A stretch of DNA of 7,432 nt, taken from assembly GCA_955652455.1 (NCBI GenBank), contig CATPBU010000050.1:1-7432 (forward strand), read 5' to 3'. A program made the translations under genes and the position numbers. A model generated the notes under the pieces. The model was not told the DNA's origin and made no database searches. It was given only the letters and a program-made list of their open reading frames with translations. Positions within the stretch are counted from its first letter, which is position 1, and the number at the start of each line of letters is the position of its first letter. Of this stretch, positions 4,420-7,432 are shown piece after piece. The DNA comes from Candidatus Dormiibacterota bacterium (GTDB lineage: Bacteria > Chloroflexota > Dormibacteria > UBA8260).

Positions 4420-5970
4420 ATGGTTGACCAGGTCACGGCGACCCCTGACGCCGATGTCGAGACGCTGCACAGACTCGGCTACGCACAGGAGCTGAGCCGC
4501 CGCATGAGTGGCTTCTCGAACTTCGCCGTCTCGTTCACGATCATCTCCATCCTCTCCGGGTGCCTCACGGCTTACGGCACGGCGATGCTCAACGGCGGTC
4601 CTATCGACATCAACATTGGCTGGCCGCTGGTGGGCATGATGGTTATCGTCGTAGGGCTGGCTATGGCCGAAGTGTGCTCCGCCTATCCCACCGCCGGCGG
4701 TCTGTACTACTGGTCGGCCAAGCTCGGCGGCAAGAACGGGCCCGCGTGGAGCTGGTTCACGGGTTGGTTCAACATGCTCGGCCAGGTGGCCGTCACCACC
4801 GGCATAGACGGCGGCCTAGGCCTGTTCGTCACCGCCTTCCTCAATTACAAGTGGGGCTACCCCAATGACCCGCCCCACGTCCTCTTGATCTTCGGCATCG
4901 CCCTGTTTGTCCACGGCCTCCTCAACACGTTCGGGGTGCGCCTGGTGGCTATCCTCAACAACATCTCGGTCTGGTGGCATCTCATCGGGGTGGCGATCAT
5001 CGTGGGTGTGCTCTTCATCGTCCCCACGCAGCACCAGTCGGCGGGTTTCATCTTTTTCAACTTTCAGAACCAGACTGGGGCGACGTTCGGTGGAGCGCCG
5101 ATCTACGTCTTCCTGATCGGCCTGCTCATGGCCCAATACACATTTACCGGCTACGACGCCTCGGCTCATATGACCGAGGAGACCCACAATGCCGCCATCG
5201 CCGGACCGCGGGGGATCGTTCTCTCGATCGTCGTCTCGCTCATCGCCGGCTGGATCTTGCTGATCGGGGTGACTTCGGCGATCCAGAACTACGCCGCCGA
5301 GTCGGTAGCGGTGCCGGCCCCAGCAGCGCAGATCTTCCTTGACGCCACCAACCAGGGTGTGGGGCTGTTCCTGCTCTTCATCGCCATCGGAGCCCAGTTC
5401 TACTGCGGCATGTCGTCGGTGACCGCCAACTCGCGAATGATCTACGCCTTCTCGCGGGACGGGGCCGTGCCCGGCTCCGCTTTCTGGCACCGGATCAATA
5501 AGCGGACCCGGACCCCAACCAACTCCATCTGGCTGGCGGTGGTCGCGGCCTTCATCCTGTGGCTCCCCTATCTGTGGAACCCCTTCGCCTATGCGGCGGT
5601 GATCTCGATCGCAGTCATCGCTCTCTACATCGCCTATGTGATCCCGGTCTTCCTCCGCAACCGGGCTGGCGACAGCTTCCAGCGCGGGCCCTGGCACCTC
5701 GGCCGGTGGAGCCGTCCGATCGGCATCATCGCAGTGACCTGGGTGGTCTTCATCACGATCCTCTTCATCCTGCCCACCGCCTTCCCGATCACGCTGTCGA
5801 ACTTCAACTACACCATCATCGCCACCGGGACTGTCGGAATCGCCACCGGCGTGTGGTGGCTGGTCTCAGCCCACAAGTGGTTCAAGGGGCCCCGAGTCCA
5901 GGGCAGCGCCGAGGAGCTGGCCGCAATCGAGGCGGAGCTGAGGAACGTCGGCGCGGCTCTCAGAGGCTGA
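4420..5970 (+). CDS. APC-superfamily amino acid/amine permease
   Basis: A 516-residue inner-membrane transporter of the amino acid-polyamine-organocation superfamily, most like the amino acid/choline transporter branch that includes yeast GABA permease Uga4. Landmarks are the N-terminal LHRLGYAQELSRRMSGFSNF (16-35), the GLAMAEVCSAYPTAGGLYYW region (79-98), TFTGYDASAHMTEET (241-255) and NSRMIYAFSRDGAVPGS (337-353). About twelve hydrophobic segments are visible, roughly at 33-56, 66-86, 112-141, 153-172, 184-202, 227-246, 265-287, 312-334, 369-385, 388-412, 433-454 and 463-485. The C-terminus ends in a short charged helix (AEELAAIEAELRNVG). It is first in an operon with a gamma-glutamyl hydrolase (17 bases downstream) and a glutamine-synthetase-like ligase, so it probably imports the amine or amino acid these enzymes process. 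The exact substrate cannot be deduced. Confidence 0.93.
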   Translation: MVDQVTATPDADVETLHRLGYAQELSRRMSGFSNFAVSFTIISILSGCLTAYGTAMLNGGPIDINIGWPLVGMMVIVVGLAMAEVCSAYPTAGGLYYWSAKLGGKNGPAWSWFTGWFNMLGQVAVTTGIDGGLGLFVTAFLNYKWGYPNDPPHVLLIFGIALFVHGLLNTFGVRLVAILNNISVWWHLIGVAIIVGVLFIVPTQHQSAGFIFFNFQNQTGATFGGAPIYVFLIGLLMAQYTFTGYDASAHMTEETHNAAIAGPRGIVLSIVVSLIAGWILLIGVTSAIQNYAAESVAVPAPAAQIFLDATNQGVGLFLLFIAIGAQFYCGMSSVTANSRMIYAFSRDGAVPGSAFWHRINKRTRTPTNSIWLAVVAAFILWLPYLWNPFAYAAVISIAVIALYIAYVIPVFLRNRAGDSFQRGPWHLGRWSRPIGIIAVTWVVFITILFILPTAFPITLSNFNYTIIATGTVGIATGVWWLVSAHKWFKGPRVQGSAEELAAIEAELRNVGAALRG

Positions 5971-5987
5971 GGACCGCGAAGCGCACT

Positions 5988-6701
5988 ATGGAACGTAAGC
6001 CAAGGATCGGCATCACCTGTAGCCCGCTTCGCGTTGAGGGCTACTACGACAAGTACCTGACGGCCATCGAGGCGTCGGGGGCCACGCCAGTGGTGATCGC
6101 CCCCCTGCCGGGGCCACCCAACCCCGGCGACGCCGCAGGGATCCTGGCTGGGATCGACGGCCTGATGGTCCCGGGTGGCTGGGACGTCAGCCCCGAGGAG
6201 TACGGCGGCGGCCCGGCGAGCGGGGAGACACCGGTCGACCGCGACCTCGACCGAACCGAAGTTGCGCTGGTTCGGGGCGCGGTGCAGGCCCGAACCCCGG
6301 TCTTCGGCATCTGCCGGGGCCAGCAACTCATCAACGTGGCGTTCGGGGGCTCGCTGTTCGCGCACGTCGACGACCACGACGGCCACGGGGAGCCTCGCGA
6401 CCTTCTCGCCCACGCCGTCGACGTCGATCCCGACTCCGAGTTCGGTCAGGTCGCGCCCGCGCGGCTGATGGTCAACAGCCTCCACCACCAGGCGGTCAGG
6501 GACCTCGCGCCCGGACTGCGGGCCACGGCGCACAGCCCCGACGGCGTCATCGAAGCGCTCGAATCCACCGACGGCCTGGTGGTGGCGGTGCAGTCGCACC
6601 CCGAGGAGCTGGTCAGCAGCCAGTCATGGGCGCGCGCCCTCTTCAGGCGCTTTGTCGAGCGCAGCGCGGCTCGAGCACTCCCGGCGGGCGGCCGATGCTG
6701 A
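5988..6701 (+). CDS. Gamma-glutamyl-amine hydrolase, PuuD-type class I amidotransferase fold
   Basis: A 237-residue cytoplasmic peptidase C26 protein, related to E. coli PuuD (gamma-glutamyl-GABA hydrolase) and to mycobacterial Rv2859c. It is expected to cleave a gamma-glutamyl amide to glutamate plus the freed amino product. Visible landmarks are PRIGITCSPLR (5-15), GLMVPGGWDVSPEEYGG (58-74), the nucleophile elbow VFGICRGQQLINVAFGG (105-121) with Cys109, MVNSLHHQAV (161-170) and VQSHPEE (201-207) with His204 and Glu206 completing the triad. The length is typical for a stand-alone hydrolase without a synthetase domain. The ATG at 5988 immediately precedes the conserved core; the ribosome binding site is weak (a GAGG overlapping the permease stop is too far), so coupling to the permease is plausible. 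Its end overlaps the ligase start by seven bases. The substrate is inferred from the neighbours. Confidence 0.92.
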   Translation: MERKPRIGITCSPLRVEGYYDKYLTAIEASGATPVVIAPLPGPPNPGDAAGILAGIDGLMVPGGWDVSPEEYGGGPASGETPVDRDLDRTEVALVRGAVQARTPVFGICRGQQLINVAFGGSLFAHVDDHDGHGEPRDLLAHAVDVDPDSEFGQVAPARLMVNSLHHQAVRDLAPGLRATAHSPDGVIEALESTDGLVVAVQSHPEELVSSQSWARALFRRFVERSAARALPAGGRC

Positions 6702-7432
6702 CTCTCGAGGAGCTCTCCGCAGCCGTCGAGCGCGGCGAGATCGACACCGTGGTCGTCGCCTTCACCGACATGCAGGGCCGGCTGATGGGCAAGCGCATGC
6801 ATGGCGAGTTCTTCGTCGAGGAAGCCAAGGCTGGCCATCCCATCGAGGGCTGCAACTACCTGCTCGCGCTGGAGATGGAGATGGACCCGGTGCCCGGCTA
6901 CGACATCGCCAGCTGGGAGCGTGGCTACGGTGACTTCGCGATGGTGCCCGACTTCGCCACGATGCGCCGGATCCCCTGGCTCGAGGGCACTGTGCTGGTG
7001 CTCAGTGATGTGGCCTGGAATGACGGCTCGCCGGTGCGGCCGTCGCCGCGGCAGGTGCTCAAGGCGCAGGTGGAGAAAGCGCGAAGCCTCGGCTTCGAGC
7101 CCATGTTCGGGTCGGAGCTCGAGTTCTACCTTCTCAAGGAGACGTTCGCGCAGGCACACGCCCAAGGGTACCGCGACCTGACGCCGTCGGTGCCGTACAT
7201 CCTCGACTACCACATCCTCGCCACCAGCTACGACGAACCGTTCATCCGCGCGGTGCGCAACGGCATGCATGCCGCCGGCATCAAGGTGGAAACCTCCAAG
7301 GGTGAGGCGTGGCCGGGGCAGCAGGAGCTCAACTTCCGCTTCAGCGACGCCGTGACCATGGCCGACAACCACGTCATCTACAAGAACGGCATCAAGGAGA
7401 TGGCCAACCAGCACGGCTGCTCAGTGACCTTC
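6695..7432 (+). CDS. Glutamine-synthetase-like gamma-glutamyl-amine ligase (N-terminal part)
   Basis: The visible 246 codons, cut by the right edge, encode the N-terminal part of a glutamine synthetase superfamily protein; a full family member has about 450 residues. The beta-grasp region is VVVAFTDMQGRLMGKRM (19-35) and reaches GDFAMVPD (79-86). The catalytic domain shows the metal ligands in GSELEFYL (Glu141, Glu143), GIKVETSKGEAWPGQQEL (195-212, with Glu199, Glu204 and Glu211) and YKNGIKEMANQHG (229-241). The canonical FDGSS ammonium loop and the HHHE motif of true glutamine synthetase are absent, as in PuuA, GlnA3 and GlnA4-type ligases that join glutamate to amines using ATP. The ATG lies inside the end of the hydrolase gene (ATGCTGA), indicating translational coupling. 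The substrate could be a polyamine, ethanolamine or another amine. Confidence 0.92.
   Translation, partial: MLTLEELSAAVERGEIDTVVVAFTDMQGRLMGKRMHGEFFVEEAKAGHPIEGCNYLLALEMEMDPVPGYDIASWERGYGDFAMVPDFATMRRIPWLEGTVLVLSDVAWNDGSPVRPSPRQVLKAQVEKARSLGFEPMFGSELEFYLLKETFAQAHAQGYRDLTPSVPYILDYHILATSYDEPFIRAVRNGMHAAGIKVETSKGEAWPGQQELNFRFSDAVTMADNHVIYKNGIKEMANQHGCSVTF

Noticed and set aside
3462..4436. 324-residue minus-strand open frame antisense to the exported protein gene
   Set aside because: It is rich in Arg, His and Pro with no recognisable motif, and it spans the promoter and start of the permease. The plus frame has a signal peptide and the expected third-base GC bias.
4816..5697. 293-residue minus-strand open frame antisense to the permease
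   Set aside because: Asp/Arg/Glu/His-rich low-information sequence, a shadow of the well-supported permease reading frame.
6446..7414. 322-residue minus-strand open frame antisense to the hydrolase and ligase genes
   Set aside because: It lies opposite two genes with clear catalytic motifs, and its His/Val/Arg-rich composition reflects the complementary strand.

Overview
The window is a GC-rich bacterial stretch with strongly G/C-biased third codon positions, lipoprotein signal peptides and an F420-type luciferase-like oxidoreductase. That combination points to a high-GC lineage that makes cofactor F420, such as Actinomycetota, Chloroflexota or a Dormibacterota-like soil bacterium. The phylum cannot be fixed from this sequence alone. 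I see no tRNA, rRNA, CRISPR array, insertion sequence or phage gene. No gene-free stretch exceeds 300 bases; the longest is 193 bases.

Left part, minus strand (1-2515): three genes point left. In transcription order they are a lipoprotein with a pectate-lyase-3-type beta-helix (2515 to 1454), a luciferase-like F420-dependent oxidoreductase (1426 to 518), and a second lipoprotein that runs off the left edge (373 to 1). The last one starts with GTG and is easily missed if only ATG starts are considered.

Middle, plus strand (2709-4268): a lipoprotein with a complete type-1 copper site (cupredoxin) is divergent from the beta-helix gene. It is followed by an unrecognised exported protein whose repeated strand-turn-strand motifs suggest a beta-propeller. 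The 193-base divergent region holds a perfect 10-base palindrome and a longer imperfect inverted repeat. Four of the first five genes therefore encode exported or lipid-anchored proteins, and the three lipoproteins carry Ala/Pro/Ser/Thr-rich linkers, so this looks like a cell-surface neighbourhood.

Right part, plus strand (4288-7432): a good promoter candidate, a structured leader and a strong ribosome binding site precede a three-gene operon. It encodes an APC-superfamily amino acid/amine permease, a class-I-amidotransferase-like gamma-glutamyl hydrolase (PuuD type), and a glutamine-synthetase-like ligase cut by the right edge. The last two genes overlap by 7 bases. The set fits a gamma-glutamylation route for an amine: import, ligation to glutamate, (oxidation by enzymes expected outside the window), then hydrolysis to release glutamate. 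The ligase lacks the ammonium-site loop and the His-rich motif of true glutamine synthetases, which supports an amine rather than ammonia as substrate. The actual amine (polyamine, ethanolamine, GABA precursor or other) cannot be read from the sequence.

Nothing here proves a wholly new system. The most worthwhile items are the divergent ligase, the palindromic control region between the two lipoprotein genes, and the unassigned propeller-like exported protein.
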